DNA from: Flavobacteriales bacterium
GTDB lineage: Bacteria > Bacteroidota > Bacteroidia > Flavobacteriales_D > Sanyastnellaceae
DNA: 64,000 nucleotides
Assembly: GCA_022447625.1 (NCBI GenBank)
Contig: JAKVAX010000005.1
Location: 62,001-126,000, forward strand
Direction: 5' to 3'
The position numbers were made by a program, and so were the translations under genes. The notes under the pieces were generated by a model. That model did not search any database and had not been told where the DNA came from. It worked only from the letters and a program-made list of their open reading frames with translations. Position 1 is the first letter of the stretch, and every line of letters starts with the position of its first letter. Positions 15,954 to 23,938 of the stretch are shown one piece after another.

Positions 15954-17022
15954 AAAACGCTTCACCTACAGTGAAGTAGAACTGTGTGCTTCCAGGACCT
16001 GCAGCCACGTCAAATCGCACATTTATGTTCTTTTCAGGGTCAAGTAGGAATCGAATACCAGCTCCGCTAGTATTTCTCAAGTTGGCAATTGACCAATAGT
16101 TCGGGCTTCGATCAACGATTCCGGCAGAGAAGAATGCTACCGCTCCCCATCTACGCCAAATCTTGGCTCTCAACTCTGTTTGATAGAGTACACCTGATTT
16201 ATCTCGAAAACGTCCTTCGTAATACCCTCGCATGCGTTTTGTACCACCAAGCATGGTCATCATGTAGAAGGGAGTGTCTCCGGTGGTTACGTCCACAAAG
16301 ATTTGATTCGCCCAGAGAACCGGTTTCGCAACCTTGTTATAGATACGCGCATCTACACGGTATCGATGAAATCGGAAGTCTCCTGTGCTATGTTGGGTGA
16401 CAAGCTCGAGGTAACTACCACGACTAGGATTGTAAACGTTGTCACGATAATCTCCGAAGATGATAAAGCCCGGGTCAAGGGTCAGACCTCCTTCAGCTCC
16501 GTTAATTCTCCCTGAAGCCAGTGCTCCTTCGTCTTCAAATTCAGTGAAGGTCCAGTCTTCAATCCAGGCACGTGCACCTAAGCTCCATCCTCCGCGATTC
16601 GTTTTCAGTACTTGCCTTAAATAGTTCACTCGAATTCTTGTGAAATCAACTCCGTATCGCTCTTCCGCGTTAGCGTCATCATTACCTACACCGTAGAAGA
16701 AGTAGTTGTATTTGTAATAACCCACTTCGCCAAAGGCGTAATTCTGTCGTTCACCCCACCAGAGTTTGTAGGGTAAATAATACAACTGCTGTCGTTCTTG
16801 AGTAATGGCAAAACCGCCTTGCAGTTGGCTAGGAGGGGAGATGGTGTCTGACTTGTCGAGGTAAAAGTTGTAAATGAGCGCGGCTCCCACACCAATCCTG
16901 GTTTCAGGCGTCCAAAACGCCACTGGGATAGGGAAGAATGTGTTCTTTCTCGCCTCTGGATCAGACTGACCAGAAGAAATCAAAGGCAGAGCCAGGAGAA
17001 GAAAAAGTAGAATTCGGCGCAA
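15952..17022 (-). CDS. Omp85-type outer-membrane beta-barrel (D15/surface antigen C-terminal domain only)
   Basis: A signal peptide (ILLFLLLALPLISSGQ) is followed directly by a BamA-like 16-strand barrel sequence. Alternating aromatic strands appear throughout (NYAFGEVGYYKYNYFFYGVG, GTKRMRGYYEGRFRDKS with the R-G-xx-E-G-RFRD motif of strand L6, GAGIRFLLDPEKNINVRFD). The chain ends in Phe (FTVGEAF), as expected of a Bam-inserted barrel. No POTRA domains are present, so it is a stand-alone barrel of about 340 residues. The start is TTG 17022 because no ATG precedes the signal peptide. It carries the 13-mer at 16663. Confidence 0.85.
   Translation of the reverse strand: MRRILLFLLLALPLISSGQSDPEARKNTFFPIPVAFWTPETRIGVGAALIYNFYLDKSDTISPPSQLQGGFAITQERQQLYYLPYKLWWGERQNYAFGEVGYYKYNYFFYGVGNDDANAEERYGVDFTRIRVNYLRQVLKTNRGGWSLGARAWIEDWTFTEFEDEGALASGRINGAEGGLTLDPGFIIFGDYRDNVYNPSRGSYLELVTQHSTGDFRFHRYRVDARIYNKVAKPVLWANQIFVDVTTGDTPFYMMTMLGGTKRMRGYYEGRFRDKSGVLYQTELRAKIWRRWGAVAFFSAGIVDRSPNYWSIANLRNTSGAGIRFLLDPEKNINVRFDVAAGPGSTQFYFTVGEAF
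16663..16675 (-). repeat. CGCTARCGCGGAA 13-mer, copy 3 (A variant)
   Basis: Sense copy in the Omp85-type barrel gene, CGCTAACGCGGAA, register ANAE. Confidence 0.9.
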
Positions 17023-17041
17023 GTCGTAAGGTCTTCTAGAA

Positions 17042-17070
17042 CAAAGGTAAGCCCATTATTGACTATTCAA
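17042..17070 (-). promoter_or_regulatory. Bacteroidota-type promoter for the Omp85-like gene
   Basis: On the minus strand TTG (17070-17068) and TACCTTTG (17049-17042) are separated by 18 bases, matching the Bacteroidota sigma consensus. The box lies 20 bases before the TTG start codon and overlaps the end of the DUF547 gene region. Confidence 0.65.
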
Positions 17071-17805
17071 GTTCCAGTCGTACTCCTTGAATGAGATCTT
17101 TGTATCAGCAGTGATCTGAACTACGCTGAACTGATTAATGTACTCCCAGAGCTCCATTTCCCTGGTGAAGTCGCCTTTGAACCACTTAAATATTCGGCTC
17201 AGTTCAGCACGCTCAGTGGTTATTGTATTGCGAGAAGGGTCATTGATGAAATCACGCGCAGCTTGATCTAACTGAACGTTCAAGACCTCGCTACTAAATG
17301 AATGATTCAATAGTTTCGGACAGCTCACACTAGCACAGTTGATCGCGAAATGAATACGCGGGTCGTCCCATTGTTTGCGCAGAATATCGTGTTCGATGTT
17401 ATTCAGATCGTAGTCCTGTCCTTCGATCATAATAAACCGGATATCCCAAGGGGTATTGATTTTATATAATGACCCACCCAAATCTTTGATGCTCTCCGTG
17501 GGATATTTGCGAATGATTAATCGGACTGTAAATGCGTTATAAGCATTGATCCAATAAGCTTTTTGCTCTGTGATACTCCATTTCTGATTGGGGTGATGGG
17601 TTTCCACTAGATCCAAGTAGGAATTGAGTAATAGGCTATCTGCAATGAACCCCTCATAATTGACCCATCCATCTTCAGAGACATGCTTCTCTACCAGGCT
17701 GTTCCATCGGTCATGACGGAAGGGAGAAGTGTCTGAATGGACTTGACCTACACCGCAGCCAAGCAAAATGTAACCAAGGAATAGAAGTGCAGAGATTCTA
17801 AGCAT
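17056..17805 (-). CDS. DUF547 lipoprotein
   Basis: I start at ATG 17805, which opens a lipoprotein signal (MLRISALLFLGYILLGC, lipidated Cys at residue 17); the frame could run 18 codons further. The rest is a DUF547 domain with its hallmarks: W-x-N-x-Y-N-A-F-T (KAYWINAYNAFTVRLI), the D-L-N-N-I-E-H motif, and DPRIHFAINCASVSCPKLL with the conserved Cys pair. DUF547 has a papain/transglutaminase-like fold, but no activity is established. It is divergent from the glycosyltransferase that begins at 17877. Confidence 0.9.
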   Translation of the reverse strand: MLRISALLFLGYILLGCGVGQVHSDTSPFRHDRWNSLVEKHVSEDGWVNYEGFIADSLLLNSYLDLVETHHPNQKWSITEQKAYWINAYNAFTVRLIIRKYPTESIKDLGGSLYKINTPWDIRFIMIEGQDYDLNNIEHDILRKQWDDPRIHFAINCASVSCPKLLNHSFSSEVLNVQLDQAARDFINDPSRNTITTERAELSRIFKWFKGDFTREMELWEYINQFSVVQITADTKISFKEYDWNLNSQ

Positions 17806-17876
17806 GTGGATGATTTGTCCAAAGATGCGAGGACTTTGTGACAAATTCATCCCAGACATATTGCAAGTTTGGGCAG

Positions 17877-18599
17877 ATGCCTCTACCGAAGATTAGTATC
17901 GTCATACCTACCTTAAATGAAGAGAAGTACATCGGTGTGCTGCTGACTCATTTAGAACAGTCTCCGGCTATTTCAAACTGTGAAGTCATCGTAGTTGATG
18001 CCATGTCGTCAGATCGCACTGCGCAGGTTGTAGCTTCTTTCGTGAATGTGAAATTGATCTCCATCGAAAATGAAGCACAACGATCTCGGGCAATTCAGAT
18101 GAATTTGGGCGCTCAGGCTGCTCAAGCGAACATCCTTTGGTTTGTGCACGCTGACACCTTGCCTCCGCTCACATTCTTTGATGATATTCACAAGGCTGTA
18201 AAATCCGGACATCATCTAGGGGGATATGCTTTCGACTTTCAATCTACCCGTCCTTTATTGAAGTTGAATTCAATGTTCACACGATTCAATAGCATGGTTT
18301 GCAGAGGTGGCGACCAAACGGTCTTCATTCTTCGTGATGCCTTTAATCGTCTTCAAGGTTTTTCAGAGAGTCATTGCATTATGGAGGAGTATGATCTTTT
18401 CGCTCGCGCGGAATCGATCGGTATTCACTACCACAGATTACCTGGGAGCGTCAAGGTGAGTCCGCGCAAATACAAAGCAAACAGCTACCTACAAGTTCAG
18501 CGCGCGAACTATCAAGCCTATAAAATGTGGAAGGAGGGAGCGGCACCAGAATTAATCAAGGAACGCTATTTCAGCCTCTTAAAACACCCGAAAGACTGA
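17877..18599 (+). CDS. Family 2 glycosyltransferase (TIGR04283-like)
   Basis: ATG 17877 gives MPLPKISIVIPTLNEEKYIG, the normal GT2 opening; an in-frame GTG lies 13 codons upstream. The GT-A fold motifs are IVIPTLNEE (nucleotide binding), VIVVDAMSSDRT, and the metal-binding HADTLPP. QRSRAIQMNLGAQAA is typical of the TIGR04283 subfamily, which often sits in arsenosugar or rSAM-associated clusters elsewhere. No such partner is seen here, so the sugar acceptor is unknown. A one-mismatch copy of the 13-mer lies at 18401 (encoding FARAES). Confidence 0.85.
   Translation: MPLPKISIVIPTLNEEKYIGVLLTHLEQSPAISNCEVIVVDAMSSDRTAQVVASFVNVKLISIENEAQRSRAIQMNLGAQAAQANILWFVHADTLPPLTFFDDIHKAVKSGHHLGGYAFDFQSTRPLLKLNSMFTRFNSMVCRGGDQTVFILRDAFNRLQGFSESHCIMEEYDLFARAESIGIHYHRLPGSVKVSPRKYKANSYLQVQRANYQAYKMWKEGAAPELIKERYFSLLKHPKD
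18401..18413 (+). repeat. 13-mer near-copy with one mismatch
   Basis: CGCTCGCGCGGAA in the GT2 glycosyltransferase; A to C at position 5; register ARAE. Confidence 0.6.
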
Positions 18600-18687
18600 A
18601 AAATTGTGGCGAGCGTACCGAACTTCGTTTTAAATGGTCAACTTAGTGCCTGTTTTGAGTGTATCTTTCTACCAACAAAAAAACACT

Positions 18688-19038
18688 ATGGAATCATTAG
18701 ATCAAATTGTAGAACCACCAAGTCAAGATGAGAAAACGGTGGCGCTTCTAGCACACATTGGAACCCTCCTTGGTACATGGATTGTACCTCTAGTTATCTG
18801 GCTAGTAAAGAAAGATGAAAGCGACTTTATCGCACGTCATGCGAAAGAGTCATTGAACTTTCAAATCAGTATGGTGATCTATTCTGTGGTGTGCTTCGTT
18901 CTTTGGTTTATTTTCATTGGTATTCTGTTGTGGTTTGCACTTATTGTAGTAGCGCTGGTCTTCGTGATTCTTGCAACCGTTGCAGCATCAAATGGTAAGG
19001 ATTACAAATATCCGCTGACTATTCGCTTTATCTCATAA
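18688..19038 (+). CDS. DUF4870 small membrane protein
   Basis: ATG 18688 starts MESLDQIVEPPSQDEKTVA; the frame runs 18 codons further upstream but lacks family sequence there. It contains the DUF4870 pattern: LLAHIGTLLGTWIVPLVIWLVKKDE, HAKESLNFQISMVIY, then two more hydrophobic helices. The likely topology is three to four membrane helices in 116 residues. Function of the family is unknown. A strong terminator follows at 19061. Confidence 0.88.
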   Translation: MESLDQIVEPPSQDEKTVALLAHIGTLLGTWIVPLVIWLVKKDESDFIARHAKESLNFQISMVIYSVVCFVLWFIFIGILLWFALIVVALVFVILATVAASNGKDYKYPLTIRFIS

Positions 19039-19060
19039 TTGAGATCTCTAGATAAAAAGA

Positions 19061-19085
19061 AAGGCGCCTTATGGGCGCCTTTTTT
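19061..19085 (+). terminator. Rho-independent terminator
   Basis: AAGGCGCC (19061-19068) and GGCGCCTT (19074-19081) form a perfect stem with a five-base loop, followed by six T on the plus strand. It ends the DUF4870 gene; the preceding A-run could let it also serve the convergent 46-residue gene. Confidence 0.9.
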
Positions 19086-19224
19086 AATTACATCCAAAAA
19101 GGTCTATTCCAAAATAGATCAATAACAACCAGCCTATTCCTTTCAATAGAAAGAACAGAAAGGCCCAGATTCCAATCCGCTTGATCCAAGCAATAATTCC
19201 CTTCTTGTTATTCTCTTCAGTCAT
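19084..19224 (-). CDS. Small single-helix membrane protein (46 aa)
   Basis: A short frame from ATG 19224 to TAA 19086-19084 encodes 46 residues. It starts MTEENNKKGIIAWIKRIGIW and continues into one hydrophobic helix (AFLFFLLKGIGWLLLIYFGI), ending DLFGCN. Charge distribution (basic before the helix) and its position 27 bases after the TolB-like gene in the same direction support a real gene, probably co-transcribed with it. Its stop overlaps the terminator of the convergent DUF4870 gene. Proteins of this form are common in Bacteroidota; function unknown. Confidence 0.7.
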   Translation of the reverse strand: MTEENNKKGIIAWIKRIGIWAFLFFLLKGIGWLLLIYFGIDLFGCN

Positions 19225-19225
19225 A

Positions 19226-19241
19226 CTTAAGCCATAGGCCA
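19226..19241. repeat. Intergenic repeat CTTAAGCCATAGGCCA, copy 1
   Basis: This 16-base sequence is identical to 45626-45641. It fills the gap between the TolB-like stop (19252) and the next start (19224), within a low-complexity TAAGCC/AGGCC tract. Confidence 0.75.
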
Positions 19242-19251
19242 TAAGCCTGGT

Positions 19252-20418
19252 TTAGTCAACCCATTCAGCTAAGAAAAGGTTCGTTGAACGGGTGCGTCCG
19301 TTGTTTCTGTTACTTCCGAAAACCAAGTACTTCCCGTCATTCGAAAACATCGGGAAACTATCAAACGCACTATCGAATGTCACTTGCTCTAGTCCTGTTC
19401 CGTCAAGATTGATCATGAACAAGTTGAATGGGAAGCCGCGTTCGCTCATGTGGTTGGATGAGAACAAGATCTTTTCACCGCTCGGGTGGAAGAAAGGCGC
19501 CCAATTCGCATTTCCTAACTCAGTGATCTGGCGGGCATCACTTCCATCTGCATTGGCTACAAAAAGCTCCATGTTCGTTGGCTCAACCAATCCTTCTGAT
19601 AGTAGGCCTTTGTACTTTTTAACTTCTTCAGTTGTCGTCGGACGACTAGCGCGCCATACGATCTTACTTCCATCAGGTGAAAAGAATGCTCCACCATCGT
19701 AGCCTAGTTCATTTGTGACCTGCATTACTTCAGTTCCGTCAACGTTCATCACGTAGAGCTCAAGGTCACCACTACGTGTACTGGTAAACACGATTTTATC
19801 TCCAATAGGAGAGAGTGTTGCCTCAGCATCGTAACCTGGGGTGTCAGTGTATTGGCTAACGATGTTTCCTTCAAGGTCAGCAATAAAGATGTCATAGCTA
19901 TCGTAGATAGGCCATACGTAACGTCCTTCTTTGCGTTCTGGCACTGGAGGACATTCGTCATCGCCCAAGTGCGTAGAAGCGTAGATAATTGTGGTGTCTC
20001 CAGGCATGAAGTAGGCACATGTTGTGCGTCCAAGACTAGTCGAAACCATCGCAGGAGGGATGCGATCAGGAGTTCGATCTGCAAGATTCATCACGTAGAT
20101 CTGATCACAATTCGTTCCCCAGGCTGGGGTGTTCGCCTGGAATACCAACGATTGATCATCAAAGCTCCAGTATGCTTCCGCATTATCACCACCATAGGTT
20201 AACTGACGTACATTCTTGAGATGAACCTCTTCATCGTAATGCACTCGCTCTTCTTCCTCGGCCTCCATTCCATGATGTCCATGGTACTCCCCTTGATGCG
20301 TTTCATGTGGGTTGACTTCTTCCACTTGAGCTGTAGTTTCTTCTGTCGAAGTTGGGTTTCCATTATTGCAGGCAGTTACGAACAATACCAGTGCAAATAA
20401 GCCGAATAGCTTTTTCAT
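19252..20418 (-). CDS. TolB-like beta-propeller lipoprotein with His-rich linker
   Basis: The signal peptide MKKLFGLFALVLFVTAC has a lipobox Cys at residue 17. Residues about 35-70 form an acidic, histidine-rich linker (HETHQGEYHGHHGMEAEEEE), which could bind metal ions. The rest has at least five WD40-like/PD40 propeller blades, with the repeating signature 'DGxxIVFxSxRxGxxELYVMNxDG' (for example GDKIVFTSTRSGDLELYVMN and GKYLVFGSNRNN). The family often acts as a substrate-binding or sensor propeller at the outer membrane; no catalytic domain is attached. It is divergent from the M28 peptidase. Confidence 0.88.
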   Translation of the reverse strand: MKKLFGLFALVLFVTACNNGNPTSTEETTAQVEEVNPHETHQGEYHGHHGMEAEEEERVHYDEEVHLKNVRQLTYGGDNAEAYWSFDDQSLVFQANTPAWGTNCDQIYVMNLADRTPDRIPPAMVSTSLGRTTCAYFMPGDTTIIYASTHLGDDECPPVPERKEGRYVWPIYDSYDIFIADLEGNIVSQYTDTPGYDAEATLSPIGDKIVFTSTRSGDLELYVMNVDGTEVMQVTNELGYDGGAFFSPDGSKIVWRASRPTTTEEVKKYKGLLSEGLVEPTNMELFVANADGSDARQITELGNANWAPFFHPSGEKILFSSNHMSERGFPFNLFMINLDGTGLEQVTFDSAFDSFPMFSNDGKYLVFGSNRNNGRTRSTNLFLAEWVD

Positions 20419-20479
20419 ATCGCGCTTCCTCCTTAGTTTCGTGCGAAGGTAACAATTGACCTCCTCAACAGTTTCAAAA

Positions 20480-21787
20480 ATGATTAGAATACCTCAATTG
20501 AGTGAGACCTTGGCTTTGCGTACCGCTGTCATCTTTTCGGCGCTAGCCTTGATCATATCATGGTTTCCTTCATGCTCACCAGTCAGGGATGAACACGGAA
20601 GAGATATCGCCGAACTACAATCAGTTATTGAGTTCATGGCATGTGATTCACTAGAAGGAAGAGGCACAGGAACCGAAGGAGAAACGAAGGCAGCGGCATA
20701 TGTTGCATCTCGATTCGAAGAGTTGGGACTAAAGCCATACGGTGATAGCAGCAGCTTCTTTCAAGCATTTTCATTTAGACCGCACCCACCAATCCAACGC
20801 CATGGATCAGGTGATTCAACAAGTATCGGAATGGCACTTGTGCAGAATCTAACAGGGAATAACGTGATTGGAATGTTGGATAATGGTGCGTCAGAAACAA
20901 TCATCATTGGTGCCCACCATGATCACCTCGGTCTGGGAGATGAGAACTCACTTTTTATTGGTGATTCAGAAATCCACAACGGGGCGGATGACAACGCTTC
21001 AGGAGTTTCCGCTTTGATCCTGCTAGCGCAACGTTTAAGTGCACAACCATTGAATTACAATGTGCTGTTCATGTCGTTCAGTGGAGAGGAGAAAGGGCTT
21101 TACGGATCAAATCATTTTGTAGATAACCCAACCATAGACCTGAATACGGTCAACTACATGATCAATATGGATATGGTCGGACGCATGAAAGAAGACAGTT
21201 CATTAGCGGTATACGGAACAGGCACATCACCCGTTTGGAATGATCTAGTGAATCAAGTGAATATTGATGGTCTTGCCCTCGTTTTCCATGAATCAGGTGT
21301 TGGGCCGTCTGATCATACGAGCTTTTACCTTGCTGACATGCCAGTACTTCATTTCTTCACGGGCCAACATGAAGACTACCACAAGCCGACGGATGATCCA
21401 GAAAAGATTAATTATGAAGGCATACTAATGGTCGCTGATTTCATAGAGAGAATTGTGTTGGAATTGGATGATGAAGTAAAACTAGAGTTCACGAAAACCA
21501 AAGACCAATCAAAAAACGATTCTCCTCGCTTTAATGTGACGCTAGGCGTTGTTCCTGATTATATGTTTGATGGCGAAGGAATGCGTATCGATGGTGTTTC
21601 TGAAGATCGTCCGGCTTTCAACGCTGGTATCATCAAAGGGGATGTTGTTACCCAAATGGGTGACCACGCAGTGACCGATATGAATACATACATGGAGGGT
21701 CTCGGTATTTTTGAAGAAGGAGATACTACAGTTGTTAAGGTCTTGCGCGAAGGAACGGAAAAGTCTTTTGATGTGATCTGGGACTAA
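20480..21787 (+). CDS. M28 zinc aminopeptidase lipoprotein with C-terminal PDZ
   Basis: ATG 20480 is chosen over TTG 20456 because it leads straight into a lipoprotein signal (hydrophobic VIFSALALIISW, lipobox FPSC). The M28 domain shows the zinc-binding set: IIIGAHHDHLG, IHNGADDNASGVSAL, the catalytic FSGEEKGLYGS, NMDMVGRM, and the late His in FFTGQHEDYHKPTDD. A PDZ domain follows (about residues 355-430, GVVPDYMFDGEGMRIDGV...AGIIKGDVVTQMG). It probably trims peptides in the periplasm or at the surface. The stop codon overlaps the next gene's ATG by one base, so translation is likely coupled. Confidence 0.93.
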   Translation: MIRIPQLSETLALRTAVIFSALALIISWFPSCSPVRDEHGRDIAELQSVIEFMACDSLEGRGTGTEGETKAAAYVASRFEELGLKPYGDSSSFFQAFSFRPHPPIQRHGSGDSTSIGMALVQNLTGNNVIGMLDNGASETIIIGAHHDHLGLGDENSLFIGDSEIHNGADDNASGVSALILLAQRLSAQPLNYNVLFMSFSGEEKGLYGSNHFVDNPTIDLNTVNYMINMDMVGRMKEDSSLAVYGTGTSPVWNDLVNQVNIDGLALVFHESGVGPSDHTSFYLADMPVLHFFTGQHEDYHKPTDDPEKINYEGILMVADFIERIVLELDDEVKLEFTKTKDQSKNDSPRFNVTLGVVPDYMFDGEGMRIDGVSEDRPAFNAGIIKGDVVTQMGDHAVTDMNTYMEGLGIFEEGDTTVVKVLREGTEKSFDVIWD

Positions 21788-23139
21788 TGTTTTATTCAAT
21801 CGATCCATACACGCATGAAAGGTGGGCTAGCTACGAACCACACAGTAGCGAAGAGCTTAATAGCATTCTTTCTCGAGCCGACGAAGGAACAGCTGCATGG
21901 CATCGAACTCCATTAAAGCAACGCACAGCGCTTATACGCTCGTTGTCAAGTCTATTACTTGAGAGGAAAAGTTCCTTAGCGACGATGATGACCAAAGAAA
22001 TGGGCAAACCATTTCAACAAGGAGTTGCGGAAGTTGAGAAATGTGCTTGGTTGTGTCGGTATTATGCTGAAGAAGCAGCTACCATGCTGGCAGATGAATC
22101 TATCGATATTGAAGGGCAAGAGACCTACGTGCGCTTTGATCCGCTCGGTGTTGTATTGGGCGTGATGCCATGGAATTACCCTCTCTGGCAAGTCTTCCGT
22201 TTCATCATTCCAGCGTTAACTGCGGGTAATGTATGTATCTTAAAGCATGCATCTAATGTTTTCGCTAGCGCGGAATCGATTATGAATCTATTGGAAGACG
22301 CCGGATTTCCAGATTATGCGCTTCAAACATTGAAAGTCGCAGGTGCTTCTATGGAAATCATTGTCAGTGACCCTAGAATCAGCGCGATTACCTTAACTGG
22401 AAGTGAGAAGGCGGGAGCCAATGTAGCCATGCTTGCAGGAAAACATATCAAGCCAAGCCTTTTAGAACTAGGAGGAAGCAATGCATTCATTGTACTTAAT
22501 GACGCCAATCTTGAACGATCGCTCGAAGCGTTTATATCAGGCCGTTTCCAGAATAACGGACAAAGCTGTATCGCTGCTAAACGACTCTTGTTGCAGTCGG
22601 AGATTCATAATTCATTTCTGGAAGCGCTCGTCGCTCGTGTACAACAATTAACCGTAGGTGACCCGAACCAATTAGGTACCGACATTGGCCCAATGGCCCG
22701 TGAAGACTTGGCGATTGAATTGGAACAACAAATGACATCATCCATAGCTCAAGGCGCAGAACTCTTGGTTGGAGGAACGCGCGACAAAGCGTTGTTTGAA
22801 CCTACGGTCTTAGCGAAAGTCACGCCTGAAATGGATGTCTTTAAAGAAGAAACCTTTGGTCCTTTAGCAGCGGTGACGGTTTTTGATACGCTGGATGAAG
22901 CCATCGCCTTGTCGAACAACAGCAAGTTCGGGCTTGGGGTGAGCGTGTTCACAAATGACAAGGAGTCTATCCGTAAGCGCATCTCATCGTTTGCTGAGGG
23001 TGCGGTATTTATCAACGACTTCGTCAAGTCAGACCCTCGTGTTCCATTTGGCGGGGTCAAGATTTCTGGATATGGCCGCGAACTAGGAAGAGATGGCATC
23101 TTAAGTTTTGTGAATCGCAAAGCCGTAGTGATCAAATAA
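21787..23139 (+). CDS. NAD(P)-dependent aldehyde dehydrogenase (succinate-semialdehyde type)
   Basis: This 450-residue class enzyme oxidises an aldehyde to its acid. Key residues are visible: Asn130 in MPWNYPLW, the Glu227 general base in LLELGGSNAFIV, and the nucleophile Cys261 in NNGQSCIAAKR. The end PFGGVKISGYGRELGRDG is standard. The short N-terminus and the MPWNYP sequence resemble the GabD/Sad-type succinate-semialdehyde dehydrogenases, but the substrate is an inference. It overlaps the peptidase stop by one base (TAATG). It carries the 13-mer at 22261 (encoding FASAES). Confidence 0.9.
   Translation: MFYSIDPYTHERWASYEPHSSEELNSILSRADEGTAAWHRTPLKQRTALIRSLSSLLLERKSSLATMMTKEMGKPFQQGVAEVEKCAWLCRYYAEEAATMLADESIDIEGQETYVRFDPLGVVLGVMPWNYPLWQVFRFIIPALTAGNVCILKHASNVFASAESIMNLLEDAGFPDYALQTLKVAGASMEIIVSDPRISAITLTGSEKAGANVAMLAGKHIKPSLLELGGSNAFIVLNDANLERSLEAFISGRFQNNGQSCIAAKRLLLQSEIHNSFLEALVARVQQLTVGDPNQLGTDIGPMAREDLAIELEQQMTSSIAQGAELLVGGTRDKALFEPTVLAKVTPEMDVFKEETFGPLAAVTVFDTLDEAIALSNNSKFGLGVSVFTNDKESIRKRISSFAEGAVFINDFVKSDPRVPFGGVKISGYGRELGRDGILSFVNRKAVVIK
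22263..22275 (+). repeat. CGCTARCGCGGAA 13-mer, copy 4
   Basis: Sense copy in the aldehyde dehydrogenase gene, register ASAE. Confidence 0.9.
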
Positions 23140-23224
23140 TTTCCGATTCGAAACGGATTCATAGTCGTAAGACGCAATTAAAGGATTCTTCCTTCTAGGT
23201 AGTTTTAGCAGCGTTTATTGCATC

Positions 23225-23938
23225 ATGCGAAAACTCCTGTTCATCTTCTTGCTTCTACCAAGTGCGATAACGCATGCTCAAGAATTCGATTACGCTATTG
23301 AAGACCTTCCTCTGGTTGATTGCTATGACTCGAGAGAAATCCCTTACGATCGGATTGACACGGTGGTTCAGCTAGGTCTCTGGTACATACTTCACGTCTG
23401 GAAAGGTGACCAAGACAATGTGTTTTTAGAACATTCAGACGAGGAGAGGACGCGATGGTGCGTGATGTCAGACGATCTATTCGACGACCCATACAACCTT
23501 GATCTTTTTGGAAATACAGTCTTTGATAAAGATGTGGTATTCATTACCCATAAGTACTACTTCAGTAGAAACGGATGGTCAGGAGGGCTGCATGAATCGT
23601 ATACAGAATTGGCCTTATTTGATCGACAAAAAGAGCGTTTCATATTTCATGAAATGATTGAATCGAGCATTGAATGGTGGGGTAATACAACGGAAGAAGA
23701 TGAAGATGGCGACATTTATATCGTTGATAGCGAAACGGAGTATGACTGTTACACTTATCAGCTGCTGATACAAGAGAACGCAATGTGCCTAAGCTTTGTG
23801 CAAGAGGAGTGCTCAGAAGACGCTCTGCCAGTGGGCTACTTTCGATTCAACAAGTCTTTAAGACAGCTAGAGATATGGGAGTTAGATCACGATGAACTTT
23901 TGTTCTATGATGACTGGATCGAGCTCGACTACAACTAA
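23225..23938 (+). CDS. Exported protein of unknown function
   Basis: A signal peptide (MRKLLFIFLLLPSAITHAQ) opens a 237-residue acidic protein. It is rich in Trp, Tyr, Asp and Glu (for example RTRWCVMSDDLFDDPYNLDL) and includes several Cys residues that could form disulfides. I recognise no family. The stop abuts the convergent hypothetical gene with no gap. Confidence 0.75.
   Translation: MRKLLFIFLLLPSAITHAQEFDYAIEDLPLVDCYDSREIPYDRIDTVVQLGLWYILHVWKGDQDNVFLEHSDEERTRWCVMSDDLFDDPYNLDLFGNTVFDKDVVFITHKYYFSRNGWSGGLHESYTELALFDRQKERFIFHEMIESSIEWWGNTTEEDEDGDIYIVDSETEYDCYTYQLLIQENAMCLSFVQEECSEDALPVGYFRFNKSLRQLEIWELDHDELLFYDDWIELDYN

Noticed and set aside
20536-20550. TTTTCGGCGCTAGCC and similar words (also near 54665 and 59825)
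   Set aside because: They share GCGCTAG with the motif but lack CGCTARCGCGGAA; too short to separate from ordinary Ala/Ser coding.
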